A stretch of 64,000 nucleotides of DNA from Deferrisoma camini S3R1 (GTDB lineage Bacteria > Desulfobacterota > Deferrisomatia > Deferrisomatales > Deferrisomataceae). The DNA lies in contig NZ_JAFN01000001.1 in the NCBI RefSeq assembly GCF_000526155.1, forward strand, positions 2,381,014 through 2,445,013, written 5' to 3'. Under the pieces are notes generated by a model that had not been told where the DNA came from, ran no database searches, and worked only from the letters and a program-made list of their open reading frames with translations. A program made the position numbers and the translations under genes. Shown here piece by piece: positions 38,288 to 47,197 of the stretch (its first letter is position 1; the number at the start of each line of letters is the position of its first letter).

Positions 38288-39154
38288 TCAGGCCGACCTC
38301 TGGTACACCACCGCGTCCCGGAACCGGCGCACCTTGAACACGGAGGTGATCCGGCTCATGGACTCCGAGTGCCCCAGCAGCACGAATCCCCTAGGATTGA
38401 GGGCGTCGTACAGTGTCTGAACCGCCAGCCTCTGGGACGCCTCGTCGAAATAAATCAAGAGGTTCCGGCAGAAGATCAGGTCGAAGTTGCGCATCCCCTT
38501 CGTTTCGTTGAGGTCACACAGGTTGGTCCGCCGGAAGTTCACGCTGGCCCGCAGGTCGTCGCACAGCCGATGATACCCACCCGGGGCGGGCTCAAAATAT
38601 TTGCCCAAGATCCAGCGGGGCAGATGGCTCACCGATCGTTTCGAGAATAGCCCCTGCTTCGCCCGTTCCAGAGCCCGGGTGTCGATGTCTGAGGCCACGA
38701 TCTCCACGTCCACCCGGTCGATCAGGTCCCAGTACTCCAGGAGGTACAGCGCGATGGAGTAGGGCTCCTCCCCGGTGGAGCACGGCATCGACCAGATCCG
38801 CACCGTCTCGCCCGCCCGTTTGTAGTGGAGCACCTCGCCCAGCAGGTCGCTCACCATGCACCTCAGTTGATACTCCTCCCGGAAAAAGTAGGTCTCGTTC
38901 ACGGTCATCAGGTTCACCAGCTCCTGGAACTCCTCCCCAGATGCCTGGAACCGCATGAACGCGAAGTAATCCCGGAAGCCCCTATGCCCCGTTCCTTCGA
39001 TCCGCTGGATCAGGCGCTTGTCCACGAAATAGCGCTTGGAGTCCTCGAACCGGATCCCGGTTTTGCGATAGAAAAAGTCTCGAAACCGGTCAAACTCCGC
39101 ATCGGTGATATGGAGCTCGCCGCAGCCGGGTTGCGTCGCCGCCGCACGGGCCAT
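38288..39154 (-). CDS. cheR: Chemoreceptor glutamate methyltransferase CheR
   Basis: 288 residues. N-terminal helical domain (ITDAEFDRFRDFFYRKTGI) and SAM-binding domain (IWSMPCSTGEEPYSIAL, EIVASDIDTRALERA, FDLIFCRNLLIYFDEA, LGHSESM). Uses S-adenosylmethionine to methylate receptor glutamates for adaptation. ATG at 39154, four bases after the HEAT-protein stop. No C-terminal receptor-tethering pentapeptide partner is needed for this class. Part of the leftward che operon. Confidence 0.95.
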   Translation of the reverse strand: MARAAATQPGCGELHITDAEFDRFRDFFYRKTGIRFEDSKRYFVDKRLIQRIEGTGHRGFRDYFAFMRFQASGEEFQELVNLMTVNETYFFREEYQLRCMVSDLLGEVLHYKRAGETVRIWSMPCSTGEEPYSIALYLLEYWDLIDRVDVEIVASDIDTRALERAKQGLFSKRSVSHLPRWILGKYFEPAPGGYHRLCDDLRASVNFRRTNLCDLNETKGMRNFDLIFCRNLLIYFDEASQRLAVQTLYDALNPRGFVLLGHSESMSRITSVFKVRRFRDAVVYQRSA

Positions 39155-39157
39155 CTC

Positions 39158-39793
39158 TCATTCGCCCCCGAGGATCCGATCGAGCGCCGTGTCCACCGCA
39201 AAGGCCACGAACGGCTCGTCGGGAAACCGGTCTTTCACCGCCCGGACCGCCGGGATCATCTCGGGGGTGCCCACCTCGGCCAACCGGTCCAGGGCCACGG
39301 TGACGACGTTCACGTGGGGGTCCTGCTCCAACACCCCCATCAGCCATCGGGGCGCCTCCGGGTGGGGCAGGTCTCGGAGGATGTCCAGGCCGAACAGCCG
39401 CACGTCCGGGTTCGGGTCGGCCAGCAGAACTTCCATCCGGGGGCCCACGGCTTCGGGGAGCTGCCCCAGCACCTCCACCGCACCGTTTCGCAGCCCCGCG
39501 TCCTCCCCTCTCAGCAGGGGAATCAGGCCCTCGACCACGGCATCGCCCCCGATGGCCAGCAGGGCATCGAACAGGGCCTCGCGCACCGAAGGCTCGGGCT
39601 CGGTCCGGAGCCGCTCGCACAGGGCCCCCACCGCCTCTTCGCCGTAGGCCACCAGGTCCCGGGCCGCCCACCTCCGGGCCTTGGGCTGCTGGTCGTTGAG
39701 CTCGGCCAGCAGGCCCGTGAGATCTCGTGTGTACTTGCGGGGGCTCGGCTTTGACGTTGCCGCCGGCTTCCCGTCCGCTTTGACCAGTCCCAT
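39158..39793 (-). CDS. HEAT-repeat protein of the chemosensory operon
   Basis: 211 residues from ATG at 39793 (AGGAAA 6 nt upstream); an in-frame GTG at 39835 would extend it into cheB. After a basic disordered N-terminus it consists of helical repeats of ~30 residues (DQQPKARRWAARDLVAYG, EPSVREALFDALLAIGG, DAGLRNGAVEVLGQLP, NPDVRLFGLDILRDLP, DPHVNVVTVALDRLAEVG), the HEAT/Armadillo pattern. Such proteins act as binding scaffolds. Lying between cheB and cheR with tiny gaps, it probably binds one of the adaptation enzymes or the receptor array. Confidence 0.82.
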   Translation of the reverse strand: MGLVKADGKPAATSKPSPRKYTRDLTGLLAELNDQQPKARRWAARDLVAYGEEAVGALCERLRTEPEPSVREALFDALLAIGGDAVVEGLIPLLRGEDAGLRNGAVEVLGQLPEAVGPRMEVLLADPNPDVRLFGLDILRDLPHPEAPRWLMGVLEQDPHVNVVTVALDRLAEVGTPEMIPAVRAVKDRFPDEPFVAFAVDTALDRILGGE

Positions 39794-39806
39794 CGGTTTC
39801 CTCGTT

Positions 39807-40907
39807 TCAGCCTTTGGCCGCCTCGGCCGTTCCACTTCCCTCGTAGGCCCACTGCACGAGCTGCCGGGCGATCCGATGGCACGGGAGCACCTTGTCGGCG
39901 CCCCCCCGCTCGATCAGCTCCTTGGGCATCCCGAAAACCACGGCCGTATCCTCCGACTCGGCCACCGTGCGCCCGCCCCGACGGTGCACCTCTGCCATGG
40001 CCTCGGCACCGTCGTCCCCCATTCCCGTGAGCTCCACCGCGATCAGCCGGTCGGCCGGCACGTGCTCTAAGGCCGAGCGCACCATGCGATCCACGCTGGG
40101 ATGCCACAGACACCGCTCGTCCGCCGGCACGCCCAGGGCGACGAGCCCTTTTCGCCGGCGGCTCAGCACCACATCGGCGTCCCCCCGGGCGATCCACACC
40201 GTCCCGGCTTCCAAAAGGCTCGGACCCCGAATCTCTTTCACGCGCAGCGCGCACCGGCGGTCCAGCCGCTCCGCGAACACCCGCGTGAAGTGGCCCGGCA
40301 TGTGCTGGGCCACCAGTGCGGGCAGCGGGAAATCCGCCGGCAGATCCGGAAGGATCTCCTCCAGGGTCCGGGGCCCGCCCGTGGACACCCCGATCAGAAC
40401 GAGGCCCTCCGGGGCCCTCTCTGCCGGCTCTGGAGCGGCCAGAGGCTTCCTTAGTCTTTCCGGAGGGGGATGGACCCGCTCCCCAGAGCTGCGCCGCGGG
40501 CGGCGTTTCGCCCCGAGCGCCGCCCGCACCTTTCGGATCAACTCGTCGGCCTGGTCTTTGATCTGGAGCGACACGGTGCCGTCCGGCTTGGCCAGGTAGT
40601 CCACAGCGCCCAGCTCGAGGGCCTCGAACGTGGCCAGGGCCCCCTTCTCGGTGAGGGACGAAACCATCACCACCGGCCGCGGTGACTCCGTCATGATGTG
40701 GCTCAGACAGGTGAGACCGTCCATCACCGGCATGTTGATGTCCAGGCTCACCACATCCGGGTCGACCTCCTGGATCCGACGAAGGGCGTCCTCGCCGTCG
40801 CGGGCCGTGTACACCTCGAAGTCCTCTTGCGTCTCCAGCATCTGACGCAGGTATTTGCGCATCAGCGCTGAGTCGTCTACCACGAGGACCTTATATCTCG
40901 CGCCCAT
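39807..40907 (-). CDS. cheB: Chemoreceptor methylesterase/deamidase CheB
   Basis: 366 residues from ATG at 40907 (GGAG 10 nt upstream), preferred over a GTG eight codons earlier. Receiver domain (KVLVVDDSALMRKYL, VVSLDINMPVMDG, LAKPDG) then a linker and the methylesterase domain with Ser in IGVSTGGPRTL, His in AQHMPGHF and Asp in TGMGDDGAEAM, the catalytic triad. Removes receptor methyl groups when phosphorylated by CheA, closing the adaptation loop with CheR. Confidence 0.96.
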   Translation of the reverse strand: MGARYKVLVVDDSALMRKYLRQMLETQEDFEVYTARDGEDALRRIQEVDPDVVSLDINMPVMDGLTCLSHIMTESPRPVVMVSSLTEKGALATFEALELGAVDYLAKPDGTVSLQIKDQADELIRKVRAALGAKRRPRRSSGERVHPPPERLRKPLAAPEPAERAPEGLVLIGVSTGGPRTLEEILPDLPADFPLPALVAQHMPGHFTRVFAERLDRRCALRVKEIRGPSLLEAGTVWIARGDADVVLSRRRKGLVALGVPADERCLWHPSVDRMVRSALEHVPADRLIAVELTGMGDDGAEAMAEVHRRGGRTVAESEDTAVVFGMPKELIERGGADKVLPCHRIARQLVQWAYEGSGTAEAAKG

Positions 40908-40927
40908 CTTTATCGAGCTCCGTACCT

Positions 40928-42544
40928 TCACGTGTCCGTTGCCGCTCCTTGCGCCATCGCAGAGGCCACAGCCTCGTGTTCCCCGGCAGCCAGTAGCTCC
41001 CGCGCCTCAAGGATCTGAATCACTCTCCCGTGCTCTTTGAGGTTCACCACGTGTGCCACGATGCGGGTCTGCGCTTCGGAAAGCCGAGGTGCAGCCTCCA
41101 CACTGTCCGCAGGTACCCGAAGCACCTCGCTCACGGCGTCCACGATGAAGCCCGTGCGCGTCCCTTCGAGGTTGAGCACCAAGATGCGTTGTCCGTCGTT
41201 CCTCTCCATTTTCTCCAGCCCGAACCGCGTGCGCATGTCCATCACCGGTAGCACCGTTCCCCGTAGGTTCACCACCCCTTCGATGAACTCCGGGGTCTTC
41301 GGCACCCGGCTCATCTCCTCGGGCACCCAGATGATCTCTTGTACACACCCGATTTCCACCCCGTACTCCTGACCCGCGAGCCGAAACACAACGAACTGCA
41401 GATTTTCGTCCCCCCCCGCCTCGGAGCACGAGGGCCTCTTGTCGACGTGCACTTCCTCACCCTCCTTCTGGGCGCGAAGCGCCTCTTGTACGCTCGGATG
41501 GCGGAACAGCGTCTGGCCGGTCAGCACCGAGACAAGCCGGTTGTCGTTCGCCAGCCGACAAATTGCCTGAACGCCCTCCACACCCTGCTTTTCCAAGAAA
41601 GCAGGAACCGGCTCCAGACCCTCCTCTGGCGTGTGGAACACCTCGTACACCCGGTCCACCACCACCCCCCCCACCGTGGGGGCCCGGGCCGCCTCGCTTT
41701 CCACGCTCACCACGAGAATCCGATGGTTGTCATCCAGAGGAACCTCCCCCAAACCAAACAGCCTCCGAAGGCTCACCAGGGGCAGAACCCGCCCCCTGAG
41801 GTCGATGATGCCCAGCACGTGGTCCCCTGCTCCCGGAACCCTGCTGATCTCGTCCGGTACCCGCACGATCTCCTGCACCTCTGAGATCTCGAACGCGTAC
41901 GTCTCTTGGTCCACTCCAAAACTCACCAACTGCTGCCCTTCGACCTCATCCTCATCTTTCGTGCCAGGCCGATCGGCCCCCACCTCCACACCCGGACCAC
42001 CCGAAACCCCGTTGGGCCCTTGCGCGTTCAGGCTGAACTCCCGCGCGACCAGGGCTTGGGCGTCCAGAAGCTGGATCAATGCGCCCTCGCCCCCTGGCGG
42101 TTTGATCACCCCGGCCAGAAGCTCCGTATCGACCGTGGTTCGCACGTCCGCCGAGGGCTCAATCCGCTCGGGTTCCACGCCGATCACCCGCTCCATCCGG
42201 TCAACGATCAATCCGATCGGCCGGCCGCAATCCACCACCACCACCCGGGTGGCGTCGGTGGGTTCCGCCACGGCCAACCCCAGAAGCATTCGAAGATCCA
42301 CCACGGGCAGCACCGCTCCCCGCAAATTTGCCAGCCCCCGAAGACACGAAGGGGCGAGGGGTACGCGCACGGCGTCGGGCAGGCGGATGATCTCCAGCAC
42401 CGACTCCATGGGAAACGCAAAGCACTCGTCCCCCACGTAGCACGTCACATATTGGCCCACGGCCTGCTCCTCCCCGAGGGGACCGTCGGCCGCGAGTATC
42501 GGAGACCGGGAGGGCTCCTCGGGAATGCTCGTCATGGAATCCAT
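40928..42544 (-). CDS. cheW: Triple-domain CheW scaffold protein
   Basis: 538 residues from ATG at 42544 (GGAGAG 7 nt upstream). Three consecutive CheW domains are visible at about 30-180, 215-370 and 395-530, each with the pattern of an entry strand, EIIR(L/V)P, GLANLRGAVLPVVDLR / GIIDLRGRVLPLVSLR / GVVNLRGTVLPVMDMR, and a late IVDRM/VVDRV/IVDAV segment. Ordinary CheW is ~160 residues with one domain. Multi-domain CheW proteins couple receptors to CheA and can change array lattice geometry. Located between the soluble receptor (55 bp) and cheB (20 bp). Confidence 0.93.
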   Translation of the reverse strand: MDSMTSIPEEPSRSPILAADGPLGEEQAVGQYVTCYVGDECFAFPMESVLEIIRLPDAVRVPLAPSCLRGLANLRGAVLPVVDLRMLLGLAVAEPTDATRVVVVDCGRPIGLIVDRMERVIGVEPERIEPSADVRTTVDTELLAGVIKPPGGEGALIQLLDAQALVAREFSLNAQGPNGVSGGPGVEVGADRPGTKDEDEVEGQQLVSFGVDQETYAFEISEVQEIVRVPDEISRVPGAGDHVLGIIDLRGRVLPLVSLRRLFGLGEVPLDDNHRILVVSVESEAARAPTVGGVVVDRVYEVFHTPEEGLEPVPAFLEKQGVEGVQAICRLANDNRLVSVLTGQTLFRHPSVQEALRAQKEGEEVHVDKRPSCSEAGGDENLQFVVFRLAGQEYGVEIGCVQEIIWVPEEMSRVPKTPEFIEGVVNLRGTVLPVMDMRTRFGLEKMERNDGQRILVLNLEGTRTGFIVDAVSEVLRVPADSVEAAPRLSEAQTRIVAHVVNLKEHGRVIQILEARELLAAGEHEAVASAMAQGAATDT

Positions 42545-42599
42545 GGGTCCACTCTCCATCAAGGCAAGCGATGTGGTCGAGGAGGACCGGACGCACCGT

Positions 42600-44513
42600 C
42601 TACCCGGCCTGGAGCTCGTCGGCGGTCGATGCGATCTCTTCGATCGCCGCTGCAAGCTCGGTCGCCCCTTGAGAGAGTTGCCGGGCTGCAGCCGACGACT
42701 GGGCCGTCGCCTGGCTCGCCTCTTCTGCCGCCGCGCTGATCTGCTCCATCCCTTTCTTCGCTTGGGTGACCGCGGCCGCGATCTCCGTGGTGCCTTCCAG
42801 AACCTCGCGGTTCCCACTCAAAACCACCTTGGTCTCCTTCTCCGCCACCACCAGATTCTCGCTCACGATGGCAGCCTTTTCGGCCTCGGCCAGGGACACG
42901 TCCGCGATCTCGTTCAGCTCGGTACGCACGATCCCCACGTGATCTTGGATCGCTTTCACTTGATCCTTGATCTGTTCGGCGTTCTGGGCCGCGTCCGTGG
43001 CCAAGTTCTGGATGTCTGTGGACACCACGGCGAACCCCTTCCCAAACTCTCCGGCCCGGGCCGCTTCCACCGCACCCGTAACCGCCAGCATGCTCGTCTG
43101 GATCGCTACCGTCGCGATCCCATCCACGATCTTGTCGATCCGGCGGCTCAACGCCTCGAGCTCCTGGATCGCCTCCAGGTTTGCCCGTCCGGTTCGAGCC
43201 GATTCCCGAATCCCCTCTATCATTTCCTCCACGAGCTTTTTGTTCTCTGCCACGAGCTCAACAATCTCCGCGCCAGCGTCCGCCCCTTCCCGAGCTTTTG
43301 CTTCCGCCACGTTGGCGCTTTTCTCGATCTGGGCGATTCCGGCCACGGCCTCCTCCGCTGCGGAGGCCTGCTGCTCGGCACCCCGGCTGATCTGGTCTAT
43401 CGCCGTCACGATCTCTGCTGAGGCCCGGTTGATCTCCTCCACCGCTGCCGAAAGTTCCTCCGCGGCTGCAGCAACTTCCTCCGCGCTCTTGGCAATGTCG
43501 GTGCTGCTCTTGAGTTCGTCGGCCAGTTCCTCCAACTCCTGGGCCGCCTTCTCGCTCTCGGAAAGCGCCTGCGCTTGTTGCTCCAGGCTTTTGAGACACT
43601 CCTCACAAGCCGACGACTGTTCCTCCGCTGCCGCCGCGATCTGCTCGCTGCCTTTCTGGGCCTGCTCCCCCGCCAGGGAGGCCTCGGCGGCGGCCTGGGC
43701 GATCTCGTCAGCGGCGGCCCGGATTTTCTCCGTCTGAGACTTGATCTTCGCGAGCTGCTCCGCAACGGCTGCGCCCTTTTCCACTTCGGCTCGGGCGGAC
43801 TCCGCCGCTGCCCGCACCCCCCCGGACACCGCTTGCGTCTTTTCCTGTACCTGCTGGATCAACTCGTCGATATTGGCCGCATTCTTGGCCGAGGTCTCGG
43901 CCAACCCCCGGACCGTGTCGGCCACCACTGCGAACCCCTTTCCATGTTTCCCCGCCCGGGCCGCCTCGATCGCGGCATTCAGAGCAAGCAGGTTGGTCTG
44001 ATCCGCGATTCGCATCACCGCCTTCACCGCCTCGGTGATCCGGCCGGCCTGCTGCTCCAGTTCGCCGATCCGTTTCACCGATTTCATCTGCCGCTTGGCC
44101 CCCACCTTGACGTTCTCCACCAGAGATGTGATCTCGCTTCCTACCCGATCCATCATCCCCTGGAGCTCGGTACTCTTTCTTCGCGCCAGCTCGGCCACCT
44201 CGCCTTGCTGTCGCAGCCGGCCGTCCACTTGGTTCATCGCGGCCAGGCTCTCCTGACATGCGCCGGCGGCTTGCTCGGCCCCTCCTGCGATCTGCTCCAT
44301 GGAACGGTTCAGTTCCTCTTGGGCGGCCACGGCCTCGGAAACTGCGGATGCCAGCTGGGTCGATGCCGCGGAAATCCGCTCGGCCGCCTGCTGCTTCTTG
44401 GCCAAGGTACGCGCGCGTCGGCGTTTCTCCTCAGCCTCCAGCCTCTGCTCAGAGGTCACCTTCGGCTTGCTCGCCGTGTCGGAACCCAGTGCAGTGTGCT
44501 TTTTCAGTGCCAT
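42600..44513 (-). CDS. Soluble methyl-accepting chemotaxis protein with two receptor tips in tandem
   Basis: 637 residues from ATG at 44513 (AGGAAGGAG upstream). No membrane segment; the whole protein is predicted coiled coil. The first signalling tip ([35 protein letters not shown]) lies near residue 180. A second, diverged one ([37 protein letters not shown]) is near residue 485. Two tips in one chain are unusual; one could bind CheA/CheW and the other be structural. Heads the che operon, so it is the dedicated cytoplasmic receptor of the triple CheW and CheA. A HAMP or sensor domain is not seen, so its input may be another protein. Confidence 0.9.
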   Translation of the reverse strand: MALKKHTALGSDTASKPKVTSEQRLEAEEKRRRARTLAKKQQAAERISAASTQLASAVSEAVAAQEELNRSMEQIAGGAEQAAGACQESLAAMNQVDGRLRQQGEVAELARRKSTELQGMMDRVGSEITSLVENVKVGAKRQMKSVKRIGELEQQAGRITEAVKAVMRIADQTNLLALNAAIEAARAGKHGKGFAVVADTVRGLAETSAKNAANIDELIQQVQEKTQAVSGGVRAAAESARAEVEKGAAVAEQLAKIKSQTEKIRAAADEIAQAAAEASLAGEQAQKGSEQIAAAAEEQSSACEECLKSLEQQAQALSESEKAAQELEELADELKSSTDIAKSAEEVAAAAEELSAAVEEINRASAEIVTAIDQISRGAEQQASAAEEAVAGIAQIEKSANVAEAKAREGADAGAEIVELVAENKKLVEEMIEGIRESARTGRANLEAIQELEALSRRIDKIVDGIATVAIQTSMLAVTGAVEAARAGEFGKGFAVVSTDIQNLATDAAQNAEQIKDQVKAIQDHVGIVRTELNEIADVSLAEAEKAAIVSENLVVAEKETKVVLSGNREVLEGTTEIAAAVTQAKKGMEQISAAAEEASQATAQSSAAARQLSQGATELAAAIEEIASTADELQAG

Positions 44514-44671
44514 TGCGATTGCTCCTTCCTGAAGGTGACGGCGTGCGGGATCCAGTTGTGTCCGCGACCTTTTTGCTGGATCACAAAAGCTCCTGTCTCC
44601 ATTATGGCCTTTGAAGGCAAGGCTTTCTCGTGATGTGACTGAAAAAATCACCCTACCTGCGCGAATCCACT

Positions 44672-45997
44672 TTATCCGACGTCTTGCGCATCGGCCTTGC
44701 CAGAACACCTTGTGTCAGCAGCCCCCCTGAGATTTTTCTCCGGGCTGTTCATCTTTCTGTTTCGCTCCCCGACGACGTTGGCGTTGTCGGCGAATCGGAG
44801 TGGCAGCCGGACCGTCATAACGGTTCCCCTTCCTTCCCTGCTTTCGACTTCCATTTGGGCCCCATTGCGCTTTGCCGCCTCATACGCGATGCTGAGCCCA
44901 AGGCCGGTTCCCTGTTCTTTCGTCGTGAAAAACGGGATGAACATCTCGTCGAGGACCGCTTGAGGGATCCCTGGGCCGTCGTCCTCGATGACCACCTCCA
45001 CCAGACCGAAGAACGCAGGGGTTCCGTAGGGGATCTCCCGCGTAAAGAACCGGACCGTGGATCCACCGTACCCGGCGGCCTCAAATGCATTCACCAACAG
45101 ATTGACGAAGCAACCGATCATTTCCGTCTTGTGCACCTCGACTAGGAAACTCTCCGGAGGAGGCAGAAACTCGGCGTTGACTTCCCGAGGTTTCCTCGCA
45201 AGCGACTCCTGGAAGGCGGACCGCATGAGTTCAACCAACACGGTTTCGGGGCAATATCCCCTTGGCGCCCGCCCGAAGATGCGAACGGACTCGATCAATG
45301 CTTCGATCCGATCAACCCCGCGGCAGAGGTTTTTAAGCAATCCCTGCATTTCCTCTAAGGCCCGTTTGTCGGGAGAAGCACCCTCCGACACCTGCCTGTA
45401 GATCTCATCGCAAAATCCCCGCAGCAACTGTGCCTTCGTACTAACGAAGGCCAACGGTGTGTTGATCTCACGAACCAAACCCGAAATGAGGCGCCCGAGC
45501 GCTAGCATCCGGCACTCTCTCTCCTCTCTTTTCTGTAAACTATAAAGTTCCTCTTTGACTTTTGCTCGCTCCAGCGCTAAAGTCAGCCGGTAGAAACTGG
45601 GTTCCAATTGTCGGACAAACTCGGACTCAGTAAAGGGCTTCACAATGAAATTCGCAACTCCCCACCGAAGTCCCTCGATCACGATGGATATTTCCGCGAG
45701 TCCAGACACCAATATGACCTCTGTCTCAGGGCATTCGAGCCTGATTTTCTTCAAAAGTTCGATCCCATTCAGTCCCGGCATGCGAAGATCTGCCACCACG
45801 ATCGGAAAAGGTGTCTCACGGAAACACATCCATGCCCTGAACCCATCGACCGCGGTGACCACCTCATGCCCCAACCTCTTCAGGCATCGCGACATCATCT
45901 CTCTAAAATGGGCATTATCGTCCACCACAAGGATCCGAAAAGGCTGCCTTACGTTGAAGCCAATCTTTCCATCGTTGTTAATGGCGGCAAAACACAT
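44672..45997 (-). CDS. Receiver-linked histidine-kinase-like protein lacking the phospho-acceptor histidine
   Basis: 441 residues from ATG at 45997 (GAGAGGG 8 nt upstream). Receiver domain 20-130 with D70 and K120 intact; coiled linker; a dimerisation helix reading [19 protein letters not shown] in which the H-box histidine is R176 (codon CGT); ATPase domain with [21 protein letters not shown] and [14 protein letters not shown] intact. Without the histidine it cannot autophosphorylate in the normal way, so it may act as a phosphatase, an ATP-driven regulator or a trans-acting domain. The gene is visibly AT-richer than its neighbours and is followed upstream by AT-rich non-coding DNA and an IS element, suggesting recent arrival. 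Confidence 0.85.
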   Translation of the reverse strand: MCFAAINNDGKIGFNVRQPFRILVVDDNAHFREMMSRCLKRLGHEVVTAVDGFRAWMCFRETPFPIVVADLRMPGLNGIELLKKIRLECPETEVILVSGLAEISIVIEGLRWGVANFIVKPFTESEFVRQLEPSFYRLTLALERAKVKEELYSLQKREERECRMLALGRLISGLVREINTPLAFVSTKAQLLRGFCDEIYRQVSEGASPDKRALEEMQGLLKNLCRGVDRIEALIESVRIFGRAPRGYCPETVLVELMRSAFQESLARKPREVNAEFLPPPESFLVEVHKTEMIGCFVNLLVNAFEAAGYGGSTVRFFTREIPYGTPAFFGLVEVVIEDDGPGIPQAVLDEMFIPFFTTKEQGTGLGLSIAYEAAKRNGAQMEVESREGRGTVMTVRLPLRFADNANVVGERNRKMNSPEKNLRGAADTRCSGKADAQDVG

Positions 45998-46391
45998 CTA
46001 ATTCCCTCTCATCTACCAAACAGCGCTATGCCTTACATAGGCCCATGAACATCCCGAGCACACAAGCACCTATCCAAATATTTGGCTCCAACACTCGGCC
46101 TATCCAGGTCGATCTTTGATGGGGCTGCAAAAAGTCGATCGTGACTAGGCTAAGAACAATATGCAGTGGCTCAAACCTGACACGACCTACGACATCTGGT
46201 GCGGCTGGGCCAGCCGGGGGATTTTTTCAGGCTTATCGTCTTTTCTACAACTCTAAGTACTGGACTCCGTATCGGAACGAGTCAACACAGACTCAAGCAA
46301 AACCCTACATTATCTTAGTCGTTTTTAAATATTTGAAACCAACGTCTCCGAATCACCTGATATATAAAGGCGCACAGCCGTTTACCGTTCC
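45998..46391. other. AT-rich intergenic DNA left of the IS66 element
   Basis: About 390 bp with clearly lower GC than the surroundings. It must hold the promoter of the leftward kinase gene. An orphan plus-strand terminator hairpin lies at 46202-46227. I recognise no gene; the longest plus-strand open frame here has no ribosome site. Confidence 0.5.
46202..46227 (+). terminator. Orphan intrinsic terminator
   Basis: CGGCTG (46202-46207), loop GGC, CAGCCG (46211-46216), then GGGGA and TTTTTT (46222-46227). No plus-strand gene precedes it. Confidence 0.45.
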
Positions 46392-46425
46392 CAATATTGG
46401 TAAGCGCCCTATGAACCGCTTCTGT
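46392..46425. repeat. IS66 left end: target duplication plus terminal inverted repeat
   Basis: Target-site copy CAATATTG at 46392-46399, then the terminal repeat GTAAGCGCCCTATGAACCGC from 46400. It matches 17 of 20 bases with the reverse complement of the right end. Confidence 0.9.
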
Positions 46426-46498
46426 TCGGGGTGACCTGGGCCTGGCATCCTCTGTACCGACTTGAGGAACTCGTTTCTCTGTCGGAAAGGAGGTTGGC

Positions 46499-46774
46499 AT
46501 GGCCATTGTGGGCAGGTACAGGGTGAAGCGGCAGCGCAGGTGGCAGCTGGCACGGGGGAGCAGGGCCGGGCGGGGCCGGTTGGCAGTTGAGGCGGCGGGC
46601 GCGAGGTTTGTTCCGGTGGGCACGGTGGGGGCCCTGGGGTTGGGAGGTGGAGTGGTTGCCCCGGCCTCCGGGGTTAGCGTGTGGATCCATGGGCGCTACG
46701 AGGTGCGGGTGGGGTTGGGGTTCGAGGAGTCGACCCTGGCGCGGGTGGTGCGAGTGCTGGAGCGGCTGGGATGA
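46499..46774 (+). CDS. tnpA: IS66 accessory protein TnpA
   Basis: 91 residues, basic N-terminus (MAIVGRYRVKRQRRWQLARG), then ARFVPVGTVGALG and a C-terminal strand-helix unit (IHGRYEVRVGLGFEESTLAR and VVRVLERLG), typical of the small first ORF of IS66 elements. A ribosome site GGAAAGGAGG lies shortly before the ATG. The stop overlaps tnpB by 4 bp (ATGA). Needed with TnpB for IS66 transposition in studied cases. Confidence 0.85.
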   Translation: MAIVGRYRVKRQRRWQLARGSRAGRGRLAVEAAGARFVPVGTVGALGLGGGVVAPASGVSVWIHGRYEVRVGLGFEESTLARVVRVLERLG

Positions 46775-47124
46775 TCGCGGTGCCGTCGGGGACGCGGGTG
46801 TACCTGGCGGTGGGGCCCACGGACATGCGCAAGTCGATCAACGGGCTGGCGGCGCTGGTCGAGACGCAGATGGGGCGCTCGGCGGTGTCGGGGCACCTGT
46901 TTGTGTTTTGCAACCGGGCGCGGACGATCGTGAAGGCGCTCTACTGGGACCACAACGGGTTTTGCCTGTGGCAGAAGCGGCTGGAGGCGGAACGGTTTCG
47001 GTGGCCGAGGATCGAAGAGGAGGTGTTGGAGATTGAGCCGCGGCAGCTCCTGTGGTTACTGAGCGGGTTGGAGATTGAGCAGAGAAGTTCCCATCGGCGG
47101 CTTTCCGTGTCTTTTGCAGCATGA
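46771..47124 (+). CDS. tnpB: IS66 accessory protein TnpB
   Basis: 117 residues from ATG at 46771. The family signature is complete: VPSGTRVYLAVGPTDMRKSI, NGLAALVE, LFVFCNRARTIVKALYWD and GFCLWQKRLEAERFRWP. Standard length (~115). Its role in transposition is required but biochemically unclear. It overlaps tnpA by 4 bp and ends 73 bp before tnpC. A longer open frame exists upstream but enters tnpA. Confidence 0.93.
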   Translation: MIAVPSGTRVYLAVGPTDMRKSINGLAALVETQMGRSAVSGHLFVFCNRARTIVKALYWDHNGFCLWQKRLEAERFRWPRIEEEVLEIEPRQLLWLLSGLEIEQRSSHRRLSVSFAA

Positions 47125-47197
47125 AATACACATTTAGTGGCCACAAAGCCAAAGAAGTTCTGGACGCAGCCTAGCCATTTGTGGTATAGGGTGGGGC

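Noticed and set aside
44672-45997. The kinase as a normal hybrid histidine kinase
   Set aside because: The codon at the H-box was re-read base by base and is CGT (Arg), so a standard autokinase call is not supported.
46141-46434. A 97-codon plus-strand ORF left of the IS element
   Set aside because: It has no ribosome site, no recognisable motif and crosses the IS left end, so it is probably chance.
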